From positions 1-13,621 of the forward strand of contig DAINSB010000052.1 of NCBI GenBank assembly GCA_036741535.1: DNA of 13,621 nucleotides, written 5' to 3'. The DNA is from Thermocaproicibacter sp036741535. GTDB taxonomy: Bacteria; Bacillota; Clostridia; Oscillospirales; Acutalibacteraceae. Shown in pieces: positions 7,109-13,621 of the stretch. The translations under genes and the position numbers were made by a program. How positions within the stretch are numbered: position 1 is the stretch's first letter; each line of letters opens with the position of its first letter. The notes beneath the pieces are model-generated. The model did not search any database, was not told where the DNA came from, and saw only the letters and a program-made list of their open reading frames with translations.

Positions 7109-9412
7109 ATGAAGCAGAAAAACATGACTTACCGGATGAAGAACTTCAGCCTGGAAAACGACAGCCTGATGCTGCAGGAGACGCTGTTCCACAACGCGAA
7201 CGGATATTTGGGCGTGCGCGCCGATTTCGAGGAAGGCTACCCGGCCGGCTTCCGGTCCGTGCGCGGTCAGTACATCAACGGGTTCTACGACGACACGCAG
7301 GTGAAGCAGGCGGAGAACCTCTGCGGCCTGACGCAGGAAAAGCAGACCATGCTGAACGTGGCGGACACGCAGGGGATCGAACTCACGGTCGGCGGCGAGC
7401 CGTTTTCCATGTTCGAGGGCCGCGTGCTGCAAAGCTCCCGCAACCTCGACATGGAGATGGGCGTCACCGAACGCCGCGTTCTCTGGCGTTCGCCGGAAGG
7501 CCGCAAGGTCGAGATCGACATCGTCCGGATGGCCTCGTTCGCCCTGCTGCCGCTTTTCACCATCGAATACCGCGTGAAGTCGGTCGATTTCGCCGGGCGG
7601 CTGGAATTCCGCTCGTCCCACGTCGGCGGGGTGATGAACCACAGCGAGCCCGACGACCCGCGCGTCGCGAGCGAGGCCCCGAAATATCTGATTCCCGGGG
7701 ACGCCTCTTTTACCTCCGGCGGCTGCTCCGTCGTCACGTCCCGCACGTCGAAGTCCGGCCTTTCCGTGACGAGCGCCGTGGTCAACCGCCTGTCGAAGCG
7801 GGCGGAGACCCGGCGGTCCGTCCGGGGAAGCGCGGCGGTCGAGGAGTTTTGCGCGGAGATCGCCCCCGGCGAAGAGGTGACGCTGACCAAGTACGCCGTC
7901 TTCTGCGACTCCGTCCGCTGCCCGGACTGCCGCGCCGCCGCCCTCGACACGATGCGCGCCGCCGCCGCGCGGCCCCTTTCGGAATGGTACCGCCTGCAGA
8001 AAAACTACCTGCGGGATTTCTGGGCGACCGGCGCCGTCAACCTGCAGGGGAACGACGAACTCGCCCTCGCCATCACCTACAACCTGTACGAGATGATCCA
8101 GTCCGTCGGGAAGGACCCCCACAGCAACATCCCGGCGAAGGGACTTTCCGGCGAAGGGTACGAGGGTCATTACTTCTGGGACACGGAAATGTACCTGGAG
8201 CCCTATTTTCTGCTGACCCGGCCCGAGATCGCGAAAAACCTGATCGCCTACCGGTCCACCACGCTCGACGCGGCCCGGGAGAACGCCCGCGTCCTGGGGC
8301 ACGGGAAGGGGGCCCTTTACCCGTGGCGGACCATCAAGGGGACGGAATGTTCCGGCTATTTCCCCTCCGGGAGCGCGCAGTACCATATCGACGGCGACAT
8401 CGCCTACTCCATCGTCAACTACTACCTTGCGACGGGGGACCTCGGCTTCATTGCGGAATGCGGGGCGGAGATCGTGTTCGAGACCGCGCGCCTCTGGATG
8501 GACGTCGGCAACTACCACAACGGCCGGTTCCAGATCTGCTGCGTGACGGGCCCGGACGAATACACCTGCCTCGTGAACAACAACTACTACACGAACGTGA
8601 TCGCCCGGCACAACCTGAGGTGGGCCGTCAAATTCCACGGCCTGCTGAAACGGGCGGGCAAACTGGCCCCGGTCGCGGCGAAGATCGGCCTTGAGGAATC
8701 GGAGGTGGAATCTTTTCGCGAGGCGGCGGAGAAGATGTACCTCCCCTACGACGAGAAGCTGGACATCTCTCCCCAGGACGATTCATTCCTGACCAAGAAA
8801 AAGTGGGACCTCGACGATACCCCGCCGGAAAAATTTCCGCTCCTGCTCCACTACCACCCGCTGTACCTGTACCGGCATCAGGTCTGCAAGCAGGCGGATA
8901 CGGTACTGGCGCATTTCATCCTCGAAGACGAGCAGAAGCTCTCGACCATGCGGAACTCCTTCCTCTACTATGAGAAGATCACGACGCACGACTCGTCGCT
9001 TTCCTCCTGCATCTTCTGCATCATGGCTTCGCGCCTCGGTATGCCCGAAAAAGCGTACGACTACTTCGGCGATTCCGCCTTCATGGACCTGAAGGACACC
9101 CACGGCAATACCAGGGACGGCATCCATACGGCCAACATGGGCGGCGTGTATCTCGCGATCGTCTACGGCTTCGCCGGCCTGCGTTTCAAGGAGGACGGGC
9201 TGCATCTCGCCCCGGCCCTCCCGCGCCAGTGGGAAGGCTACGACTTCAAGCTGCACGACGGCGGCAGCCTGCTGCACGTCTTCGTGCGGCACGGCGCGGC
9301 GGAGATCGCGCTGCTTTCGGGGACGGCCAAGCCGGTTTTTCTGTACGGAAAAGAATTCCTTCTGAAAAACCGTCTTTCCGTCCCGCTGCAGAAATGGGGC
9401 GCGGAGCCGTGA
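7109..9412 (+). CDS. Glycoside hydrolase family 65 disaccharide phosphorylase (kojibiose/nigerose/trehalose/maltose phosphorylase type)
   Basis: GH65 phosphorylases split alpha-linked glucose disaccharides with inorganic phosphate, inverting to beta-glucose 1-phosphate plus glucose or another acceptor. The 767-residue length is normal. The N-terminal beta-sandwich includes NGYLGVRADFEEG. The (alpha/alpha)6 barrel contains HYFWDTEMY (355-363) and CVTGPDEYT with general-acid Glu484, a position almost the same as E487 of L. brevis maltose phosphorylase. KQADT (594-598) and HDSSLS (627-632) follow; the His-Ser-Ser part belongs to the phosphate site. The acceptor loop reads SGYFPSGSAQYHIDGD, which does not look like the maltose-phosphorylase loop as I remember it, so kojibiose, nigerose or related sugars are more likely; this cannot be settled by eye. 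ATG 7109 is preceded by AAGGAG; the frame is open further upstream but only as a shadow of the permease. There is no signal peptide, so the enzyme is cytosolic. The stop overlaps the mutase start. Confidence 0.93.
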   Translation: MKQKNMTYRMKNFSLENDSLMLQETLFHNANGYLGVRADFEEGYPAGFRSVRGQYINGFYDDTQVKQAENLCGLTQEKQTMLNVADTQGIELTVGGEPFSMFEGRVLQSSRNLDMEMGVTERRVLWRSPEGRKVEIDIVRMASFALLPLFTIEYRVKSVDFAGRLEFRSSHVGGVMNHSEPDDPRVASEAPKYLIPGDASFTSGGCSVVTSRTSKSGLSVTSAVVNRLSKRAETRRSVRGSAAVEEFCAEIAPGEEVTLTKYAVFCDSVRCPDCRAAALDTMRAAAARPLSEWYRLQKNYLRDFWATGAVNLQGNDELALAITYNLYEMIQSVGKDPHSNIPAKGLSGEGYEGHYFWDTEMYLEPYFLLTRPEIAKNLIAYRSTTLDAARENARVLGHGKGALYPWRTIKGTECSGYFPSGSAQYHIDGDIAYSIVNYYLATGDLGFIAECGAEIVFETARLWMDVGNYHNGRFQICCVTGPDEYTCLVNNNYYTNVIARHNLRWAVKFHGLLKRAGKLAPVAAKIGLEESEVESFREAAEKMYLPYDEKLDISPQDDSFLTKKKWDLDDTPPEKFPLLLHYHPLYLYRHQVCKQADTVLAHFILEDEQKLSTMRNSFLYYEKITTHDSSLSSCIFCIMASRLGMPEKAYDYFGDSAFMDLKDTHGNTRDGIHTANMGGVYLAIVYGFAGLRFKEDGLHLAPALPRQWEGYDFKLHDGGSLLHVFVRHGAAEIALLSGTAKPVFLYGKEFLLKNRLSVPLQKWGAEP

Positions 9413-10068
9413 AACGCCTCGGCGCCATCTTCGACTTGGACGGCGTGCTGGTGGACACGGCGAAGTTCCACTACCTGGCGTGGAAAGAGCTAGCGGCAAA
9501 GCTGGGGTTCGAGTTCACGAAAGAGCAGAACGAACGGCTCAAAGGGGTCTCGCGGATGGAGTCGCTCGAGCTTCTGCTGCGGACGGGCGGATTGCAGAAC
9601 CGGTTTTCCGAGCGGGAGAAAGAGCGGATGGCGGCGTGGAAAAACGACCGCTATGTCGAGCGGGTCGGGCGGATGAACGCTTCCGACCTGCTGCCCGGCG
9701 CCGCCGATCTGCTGCGGGCGCTGAAGCAGGACGGAATCCGGACCGCGCTCGGGTCCGCGAGCAAAAACGCGCCGCTCGTGCTGCGGGCGACCGGCATCGG
9801 CCCGCTGTTCGACGCCGTGATCGACGGCAACGGCATCACGCGCGCCAAGCCGGACCCGCAGGTCTTTCTGCTCGCCGCGGCCGCCGTCGGCCTTGCGCCC
9901 GCGACATGCGCCGTGTTCGAGGATTCCAGAACGGGCCTGACGGCGGCGAAGCGGGCCGGCATGCTGGCGATCGGGATCGGCAGCCCCGAAACGCTCGACA
10001 ACGCCGACGCGGTCTATCCGAACCTCGCGGCCGTCGAACGGAGCCGCTATTTCGGCGCGGGCGGCTGA
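9409..10068 (+). CDS. pgmB: Beta-phosphoglucomutase
   Basis: This enzyme converts beta-glucose 1-phosphate, the product of the upstream GH65 phosphorylase, into glucose 6-phosphate for glycolysis. It is a HAD-superfamily protein. From GTG 9409 it has 219 residues, against 221 in the L. lactis enzyme. Catalytic residues fall where expected: Asp9 and Asp11 in DLDGVLVDT (nucleophile and acid/base), His21 and Trp25 of the cap, LKGVSRMESLE in the cap-specificity loop, Ser116 and Lys119 in GSASKNA, Lys147 in AKPDP, and Glu171-Asp172 for magnesium. The GTG overlaps the GH65 stop as GTGA, which fits translational coupling; ATG 9394, five codons upstream, is the alternative and also lacks a clear ribosome site. 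A strong hairpin covers the end of the gene. It is the last gene of the operon. Confidence 0.94.
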   Translation: MKRLGAIFDLDGVLVDTAKFHYLAWKELAAKLGFEFTKEQNERLKGVSRMESLELLLRTGGLQNRFSEREKERMAAWKNDRYVERVGRMNASDLLPGAADLLRALKQDGIRTALGSASKNAPLVLRATGIGPLFDAVIDGNGITRAKPDPQVFLLAAAAVGLAPATCAVFEDSRTGLTAAKRAGMLAIGIGSPETLDNADAVYPNLAAVERSRYFGAGG

Positions 10069-10091
10069 CGGATCCCTCAGCCGCCGCGCCG
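10053..10091 (+). terminator. Strong hairpin over the pgmB stop codon, without a T-tract
   Basis: CGGCGC-G-GGCGGCTGA (10053-10068) pairs with TCAGCCGCC-GCGCCG (10077-10091) over an 8-nt loop: 15 pairs with one bulged G at 10059. The stem contains the stop codon. Only TCCCTCT follows, so it is not a standard intrinsic terminator. It may mark the operon end or stabilise the 3' end of the mRNA. Confidence 0.5.
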
Positions 10092-10098
10092 TCCCTCT

Positions 10099-10269
10099 GA
10101 TGGCTATCCGTTCGGGAAAACCGGCGCGGACCTGGACTTCAACTCCCGCCTGATGGGATGCCTGGACATCTACCGGGCGCTGACGGAAGAGAGGCCCTAC
10201 CGGAAGGGCATGTCCCATCCGGACGCGATGAGGACCCTGAACGAGATGAAAAACGCCGACGTATTATTT
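10099..10269 (+). pseudogene. Remnant of an HD-GYP domain gene (c-di-GMP phosphodiesterase type)
   Basis: About 57 codons encode DGYPFGKTGADLDFNSRLMG, then CLDIYRALTEERPYRKGMSH and a helix ending MKNADVLF. This is the GYP half of an HD-GYP domain, a metal-dependent phosphohydrolase that usually cleaves cyclic di-GMP. The HD metal-binding half is absent, because the stretch just upstream is the pgmB hairpin. After VLF the match ends and the frame runs into the copper promoter, stopping at 10350. No start codon or ribosome site supports expression; an ATG-initiated reading at 10153 would be only part of a domain. The fragment happens to be in frame with pgmB across its stop. I read it as debris of a lost gene left between two operons. 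Confidence 0.75.
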
Positions 10270-10311
10270 CCCCCGGTTCGTCAAACGATAGCGATACGGC
10301 GATTTTTGCTC

Positions 10312-10340
10312 TTGACAAACCGGCGGAACGGGTATATCGT
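10312..10340 (+). promoter_or_regulatory. Promoter of the copper operon
   Basis: A perfect -35 TTGACA (10312-10317) is followed at 17 nt by TATCGT (10335-10340), a four-of-six -10. Start of transcription would be near 10347, at the edge of the probable CsoR operator. The TATATC at 15-nt spacing is an alternative -10. Confidence 0.65.
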
Positions 10341-10346
10341 AGAGCT

Positions 10347-10378
10347 GTAGCCTCCCCCACCCGGGGGAAGGGGGTTGC
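10347..10378 (+). promoter_or_regulatory. Probable CsoR operator in the copper operon leader
   Basis: GTAGCC begins a pseudo-palindrome with core TCCCCC (10353-10358), ACCC, GGGGGA (10363-10368), flanked by a further GGGGG (10370-10374) on the right. CsoR-family operators are GC-rich pseudo-palindromes with C-tract and G-tract arms. The site begins about where transcription should start and lies just before the copA ribosome site, and a CsoR gene ends the operon. Copper-free CsoR bound here would block copA; Cu(I) would release it. Confidence 0.6.
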
Positions 10379-10392
10379 AGGAGGGCGATACG

Positions 10393-12945
10393 ATGAAACA
10401 AAAATTCAATGTGACGGGCATGAGCTGCTCGGCCTGCTCGGCACGGGTGGAGAAAGGCGTCCGGAAAGTTCCCGGCGTGCGGGAAGTCAACGTCAACCTG
10501 CTCACGAACAGCATGACCGTCGATTACGACGACACCGCCGCGGATCATGACAAGATCATCCGGGCGGTCGCGGACGCGGGCTACGGTGCGTCCCTCTATA
10601 CGCGCGGGGCGCAGGCCGACGCAAAAGGCCAAAGCAAAACCAACCCGATGGAAGAACAGATGCGGAACATGAAAATGCGGCTGATCGTATCCGCCGTTTT
10701 CCTCGTCCCGCTGCTGTACCTTGCGATGGGCCGCATGGCGGGCCTGCCGCTGCCGCCGTTCCTGACGGGGATGGAAAACGCCGTCGGCACCGCGTTCCTC
10801 CAGCTTCTGCTGACTTTGCCGATCGTCTATGTCAACCGGAGTTATTACCAGCGCGGCTTCAAGACGCTCTTCCACGGCGCGCCCAACATGGATTCGCTGA
10901 TCGCCATCGGTTCGGCGGCGGCCGTCGTCTACGGGGCCTTCGCCATCTTCCAGATCGGCTACGGCATGGGGCACAATCTCCCCAAGCTGGTCGATCAGTA
11001 CTCGATGGACCTGTACTTCGAGTCGGCCGGCACGATTTTAACCCTGATCACGCTCGGCAAGTTTCTCGAGACGAGGTCGAAGGGCAAGACCGGCGAAGCG
11101 ATCCGGAAACTGATGGACCTCGCGCCCAAGACCGCGACGATGCTCCGCGACGGGCGGGAGGTCGAGGTTCCGATCGGCGAAGTCGTTGTAGGCGACATGA
11201 TTTTAGTGCGGCCGGGGCAGAGCATCCCGGTGGACGGCGTGATCGTCGAGGGAAGCTCCTCGGTGGACCAGTCCGCCCTAACCGGGGAGAGCATCCCGGT
11301 GGAAAAGCACGCGGGCGACACGGTGATCGCGGCGTCCATCAACAAGGCGGGGTTCTTCAAATTCCGGGCACAGAAGGTCGGCGACGACACCACCCTCGCG
11401 AAGATCATCGAGCTGGTCGACGAGGCAAGCTCCTCCAAGGCGCCGATCGCGAAGCTTGCCGACCGGGTCAGCGGCATCTTCGTCCCGGTGGTGATCGCCA
11501 TCGCGGTGGTCGCGACAATCGTCTGGCTGATTTTAGGGCAGCCGTTCTCCTTCGCGCTCTCGATCGGCATCGCGGTGCTCGTGATCTCCTGCCCCTGCGC
11601 GCTGGGCCTCGCGACGCCCGTCGCCATCATGGTCGGCACCGGCCGGGGCGCGTCGAACGGCATCCTGATCAAGTCGGGGGAAGCCCTCGAGACCGCCCAC
11701 ACCGTCAAGACGGTGGTGCTCGACAAGACCGGCACGGTCACCGAGGGCAAGCCGAAAGTGACTGACCTGCTCCCGGCGGAGGACGTCGGGGAAAAGCGGC
11801 TGCTTCGCATCGCGGCGTCCGTCGAAAAGCCGTCCGAGCATCCGCTGGCCGACGCCATCGTGGAGAAGGCGAAGGACGAAGGGATCGCCCTGATCCCGAC
11901 GGAGTCCTTCACCTCGGTACCGGGGCGCGGCGTCGTGGCGACGCTGGGCGGAAATCCCTACGCGGCCGGGAATCTCGCCTTCATGGAGGAGCGGAAGATC
12001 GGCACGGGCACATTTCGCGACGCTTCCGCCGCCTTGGCCGAGGGCGGCAAGACGCCGCTCTATTTTGCGGATGAAAGCCGTCTGCTCGGCGTCATCGCCG
12101 TGGCCGACGTGGTGAAGCCCACCAGTAAAGCGGCCATCGAGCAGTTCAAAAAGATGGGCATCGACGTGGTGATGCTCACCGGTGACAACAAAAGGACGGC
12201 GGAGGCGATCCGCAGACAGCTCGGCATCGACCGGGTCGTGGCCGAGGTGATGCCGCAGGATAAAGAAAGCGAGGTCCGCCGCATCCAGGAAAGCGGCAGG
12301 AAAGTCGCCATGATCGGCGACGGCATCAACGACGCGCCCGCCCTCGCCCGGGCCGACGTTGGCATCGCGATCGGCGCGGGGACGGACATCGCCATCGACT
12401 CGGCAGACGTGGTGCTGATGAAAAGCGACCTGATGGACGCGGTCACCGCCATCGAGCTCAGCCGCGCCACCATCCGGAACATCAAGCAGAACCTGTTCTG
12501 GGCGTTCTTCTATAACAGCATCGGCATTCCGCTTGCGGCGGGCGTGTTTTATTACCTGCTCGGGTGGAAGCTGAACCCGATGTTCGGCGCGGCGGCCATG
12601 AGCATGAGCTCGGTGTGCGTGGTGTCGAACGCGCTGCGGCTGCGCTTCTTCAAACCGAAGCACGCGGAACCGGAGCAGGCGGTCGTTCCAAATACAAAAA
12701 ACAATGAAAAAGGAGAGTCTGAAATCATGAAAAAGGTAATTTCGATCAACGGGATGAGCTGCGAACACTGCCAGGCCACAGTCGAAAAGGCCCTGAACGC
12801 CATCGACGGCGTGGCGGCCAAAGTCGATCTGAAAAAGAAGATCGCGGTCGTGGACCTGAAAAAAGACGTCGACGACCAGGTCCTCAAGGATGCCGTCAAC
12901 GCGGCGGGCTACGAGGCGGTTTCCGTCTCGGAACAGAAGGGTTAA
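10393..12945 (+). CDS. copA: Cu(I)-exporting P1B-type ATPase CopA with C-terminal CopZ-like domain
   Basis: This protein pumps Cu(I) out of the cytoplasm at the cost of ATP. The 850 residues contain an N-terminal heavy-metal domain with GMSCSAC (Cys12, Cys15); membrane helices; the actuator loop with TGES (297-300); SCPCALG with Cys400 and Cys402 in the metal path; DKTG with phosphorylated Asp444; SEHP (His483-Pro484) in the nucleotide domain; and GDGINDAP (642-649). Tyr707-Asn708 and the Met738-Ser739-Ser740 region of the last two helices are the Cu(I)-ATPase signature. After the last helix (NALRLRFFKP) comes a linker of about 20 residues, then a second complete heavy-metal domain with GMSCEHC (Cys790, Cys793). 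I chose ATG 10393, 7 nt after AGGAGGG, not the TTG at 10375, which lies in the operator and ribosome site. It is first in the operon with csoR. Confidence 0.96.
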   Translation: MKQKFNVTGMSCSACSARVEKGVRKVPGVREVNVNLLTNSMTVDYDDTAADHDKIIRAVADAGYGASLYTRGAQADAKGQSKTNPMEEQMRNMKMRLIVSAVFLVPLLYLAMGRMAGLPLPPFLTGMENAVGTAFLQLLLTLPIVYVNRSYYQRGFKTLFHGAPNMDSLIAIGSAAAVVYGAFAIFQIGYGMGHNLPKLVDQYSMDLYFESAGTILTLITLGKFLETRSKGKTGEAIRKLMDLAPKTATMLRDGREVEVPIGEVVVGDMILVRPGQSIPVDGVIVEGSSSVDQSALTGESIPVEKHAGDTVIAASINKAGFFKFRAQKVGDDTTLAKIIELVDEASSSKAPIAKLADRVSGIFVPVVIAIAVVATIVWLILGQPFSFALSIGIAVLVISCPCALGLATPVAIMVGTGRGASNGILIKSGEALETAHTVKTVVLDKTGTVTEGKPKVTDLLPAEDVGEKRLLRIAASVEKPSEHPLADAIVEKAKDEGIALIPTESFTSVPGRGVVATLGGNPYAAGNLAFMEERKIGTGTFRDASAALAEGGKTPLYFADESRLLGVIAVADVVKPTSKAAIEQFKKMGIDVVMLTGDNKRTAEAIRRQLGIDRVVAEVMPQDKESEVRRIQESGRKVAMIGDGINDAPALARADVGIAIGAGTDIAIDSADVVLMKSDLMDAVTAIELSRATIRNIKQNLFWAFFYNSIGIPLAAGVFYYLLGWKLNPMFGAAAMSMSSVCVVSNALRLRFFKPKHAEPEQAVVPNTKNNEKGESEIMKKVISINGMSCEHCQATVEKALNAIDGVAAKVDLKKKIAVVDLKKDVDDQVLKDAVNAAGYEAVSVSEQKG
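12710..12945 (+). other. Possible internal start producing a free CopZ-like copper chaperone
   Basis: Inside copA, in the same frame, AAGGAG (12710-12715) is followed after 11 nt by ATG 12727. From there a 72-residue protein, MKKVISINGMSCEHC onward, would have the size and full ferredoxin-like metal-binding domain of a CopZ chaperone. The bases around 12690-12735 are A-rich and unlike the GC-rich copA body, as if this were a former intergenic region whose copA stop codon was lost. Whether this ATG is used cannot be seen from the sequence. Confidence 0.45.
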
Positions 12946-12978
12946 GACGGCGTCGCGCGAAAAAAGGGGGACTGTTGT

Positions 12979-13248
12979 GTGAAAGCGGATAAAGAGACCA
13001 TCCTGAACAGTCTGAAGACGGCGCGCGGGCAGATCGACGGCGTGCTGAAAATGGTCGAGGAGGACCGGTACTGCATCGACATCTCCACTCAGCTGATCGC
13101 GATCCAGGCCATCCTCCGCAACATCAACAAGGAAGTGCTGCACGCCCACCTGAACTGCTGCGTGGCGGAGGCGTTCGAGAAAGGCGGCGACGACGCCCAG
13201 CAAAAGATCCAGGAAATCATCGGCATCATCGACAAGCTGTCGAAATGA
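12979..13248 (+). CDS. csoR: Copper-sensing transcriptional repressor CsoR
   Basis: CsoR is an all-helical tetrameric repressor that releases DNA when Cu(I) binds. The 89-residue protein has the family start KETILNSLKTARGQIDGVLK and the full copper triad Cys32, His57 and Cys61, with the same 25- and 29-residue offsets as C36/H61/C65 of M. tuberculosis CsoR. An extra Cys60 lies next to Cys61. The start is GTG 12979, 8 nt after an AGGGGG site. It follows copA by 33 nt without a visible terminator, so repressor and pump are probably made from one transcript and the operon controls itself through the operator at 10347-10378. The same fold is found in RcnR/FrmR relatives with other inducers, but the Cys-His-Cys set and the copA neighbour favour copper. 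Confidence 0.93.
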   Translation: MKADKETILNSLKTARGQIDGVLKMVEEDRYCIDISTQLIAIQAILRNINKEVLHAHLNCCVAEAFEKGGDDAQQKIQEIIGIIDKLSK

Positions 13249-13272
13249 CTGTCCTCGGGAAAGGCGGATCCA

Positions 13273-13324
13273 TCCCTTGGCGGGCGGGCTGAAACCAGCC
13301 GCCCAACGGCAAAGTCGGGATTTT
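13273..13324 (+). terminator. Possible terminator of the copper operon
   Basis: GGGCGGGCT (13282-13290) pairs with AGCCGCCC (13297-13304) with one bulged G, and an outer TCCC/GGGA (13273-13276 with 13317-13320) is followed by four T. The outer pairing spans unpaired bases, so this is a weak call. A second small inverted repeat, TTTTGCA-C-TGCAAAA, lies at 13321-13335. Apart from these the gap from csoR to the insertion sequence (13249-13353) holds nothing I recognise. Confidence 0.35.
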
Positions 13325-13353
13325 GCACTGCAAAAAGGGCTGTGGAAGACGAA

Positions 13354-13621
13354 TGTGCTGCCCCAGATTGTGCAGACAGTACAAAAAGAGGCTCCTATCG
13401 CAGAAAAGACGTATGATTCAAGCGGAATGGCGTAGGGCAAGCGGCGCTATTCCTGTTTTTAGCTGGATGCGTTCATGGTTGTAGAATGGAATATATGTAG
13501 CAATCCGCTGACGAGCTTCTTCCATTGTTTTCGGTTTTTTACGATAGATGCATTCAACTTTGAGAATGGAAAAGAAATTCTCTGCCATAGCATTGTCATA
13601 GCAATTTCCCCGCCTTGACAT
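13354..13621 (-). mobile_element. IS3-family insertion sequence, 3' end only, running off the window
   Basis: The element contains the end of an IS3-type transposase on the minus strand and, 64 bp after its stop, a terminus that read on the plus strand starts TGTGCTGCCCC with CAGACAGTAC following, in the style of IS3-family ends (TG...CA). The exact boundary at 13354 is inferred from this motif; the other end and the target duplication lie beyond the window. Confidence 0.7.
13418..13621 (-). CDS. IS3-family transposase OrfB, C-terminal 67 residues
   Basis: This is the C-terminal end of the integrase-like DDE transposase that cuts and joins the insertion sequence. The visible part begins inside the catalytic domain at MSRRGNCYDNAMAENFFSIL; the Glu of AENFF is the last catalytic residue of the DDE triad. 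The usual tail with FYNHERIQLKTGIAPLALR follows. The first Met shown at 13621 is not a start, because the frame continues to the right of the window. The first two catalytic Asp residues and the upstream OrfA are out of view, so I cannot say whether the element is intact. It points towards csoR on the opposite strand and is unrelated to the copper operon. Confidence 0.93.
   Translation of the reverse strand: MSRRGNCYDNAMAENFFSILKVECIYRKKPKTMEEARQRIATYIPFYNHERIQLKTGIAPLALRHSA

Noticed and set aside
7058..8638. 526-codon minus-strand open frame opposite the GH65 gene
   Set aside because: Shadow frame: no family motif, and GH65 catalytic motifs are clear on the plus strand.
10153..10350. 65-codon open frame as a real small gene
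   Set aside because: It is only part of a GYP half-domain, has no ribosome site, and its end runs through the copper promoter; treated as a gene remnant.
11533..13440. 635-codon minus-strand open frame opposite copA and csoR
   Set aside because: Antisense shadow in GC-rich DNA: His/Arg/Asp-rich translation with no family motif, while the plus strand encodes clear CopA and CsoR.

Overview
The window looks like chromosome of a high-GC member of the Clostridia, most likely an Oscillospirales/Ruminococcaceae-type anaerobe. The genes are GC-rich by eye, Shine-Dalgarno sites are strong (AGGAGG type), the sugar-binding protein carries a lipobox, regulation runs through riboswitches with intrinsic terminators, and copper control is by CsoR. 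This placement is inferred from gene content and style; no 16S or other marker lies in the window.

Layout from left to right. (1) Minus strand, 1-2255: thiD followed by the start of thiC (cut by the left edge), giving pyrimidine synthesis and phosphorylation for thiamin. Ahead of thiD sit two complete TPP riboswitches in tandem, each followed by its own intrinsic terminator, and one near-consensus promoter buried in the 3' end of the next gene. (2) Minus strand, 2233-3546: an AraC-family regulator, transcribed away from (3). (3) Plus strand, 3693-10068: a sugar operon with a lipoprotein solute-binding protein, an attenuator hairpin, two MalF/MalG-type permeases, a GH65 disaccharide phosphorylase and a beta-phosphoglucomutase. 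Together these would import an alpha-linked glucose disaccharide, split it with phosphate into beta-glucose 1-phosphate plus a sugar, and convert the former to glucose 6-phosphate. No ABC ATPase is encoded here, so a shared MsmK/UgpC-type ATPase elsewhere must be assumed. (4) 10069-10392: a strong hairpin, a decayed fragment of an HD-GYP domain gene, then a promoter and a probable CsoR operator. (5) Plus strand, 10393-13248: a copper operon with a Cu(I) P-type ATPase carrying a CopZ-like domain fused to its C-terminus, and the CsoR repressor. (6) 13354-13621: the end of an IS3-family insertion sequence on the minus strand, running off the right edge.

The two points most worth a second look are the tandem TPP riboswitch leader and the copA/copZ fusion. 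In the fusion, the joint still looks like an intergenic region with a Shine-Dalgarno site and an ATG, so a free copper chaperone could also be made. I did not find a system that I can call wholly new.
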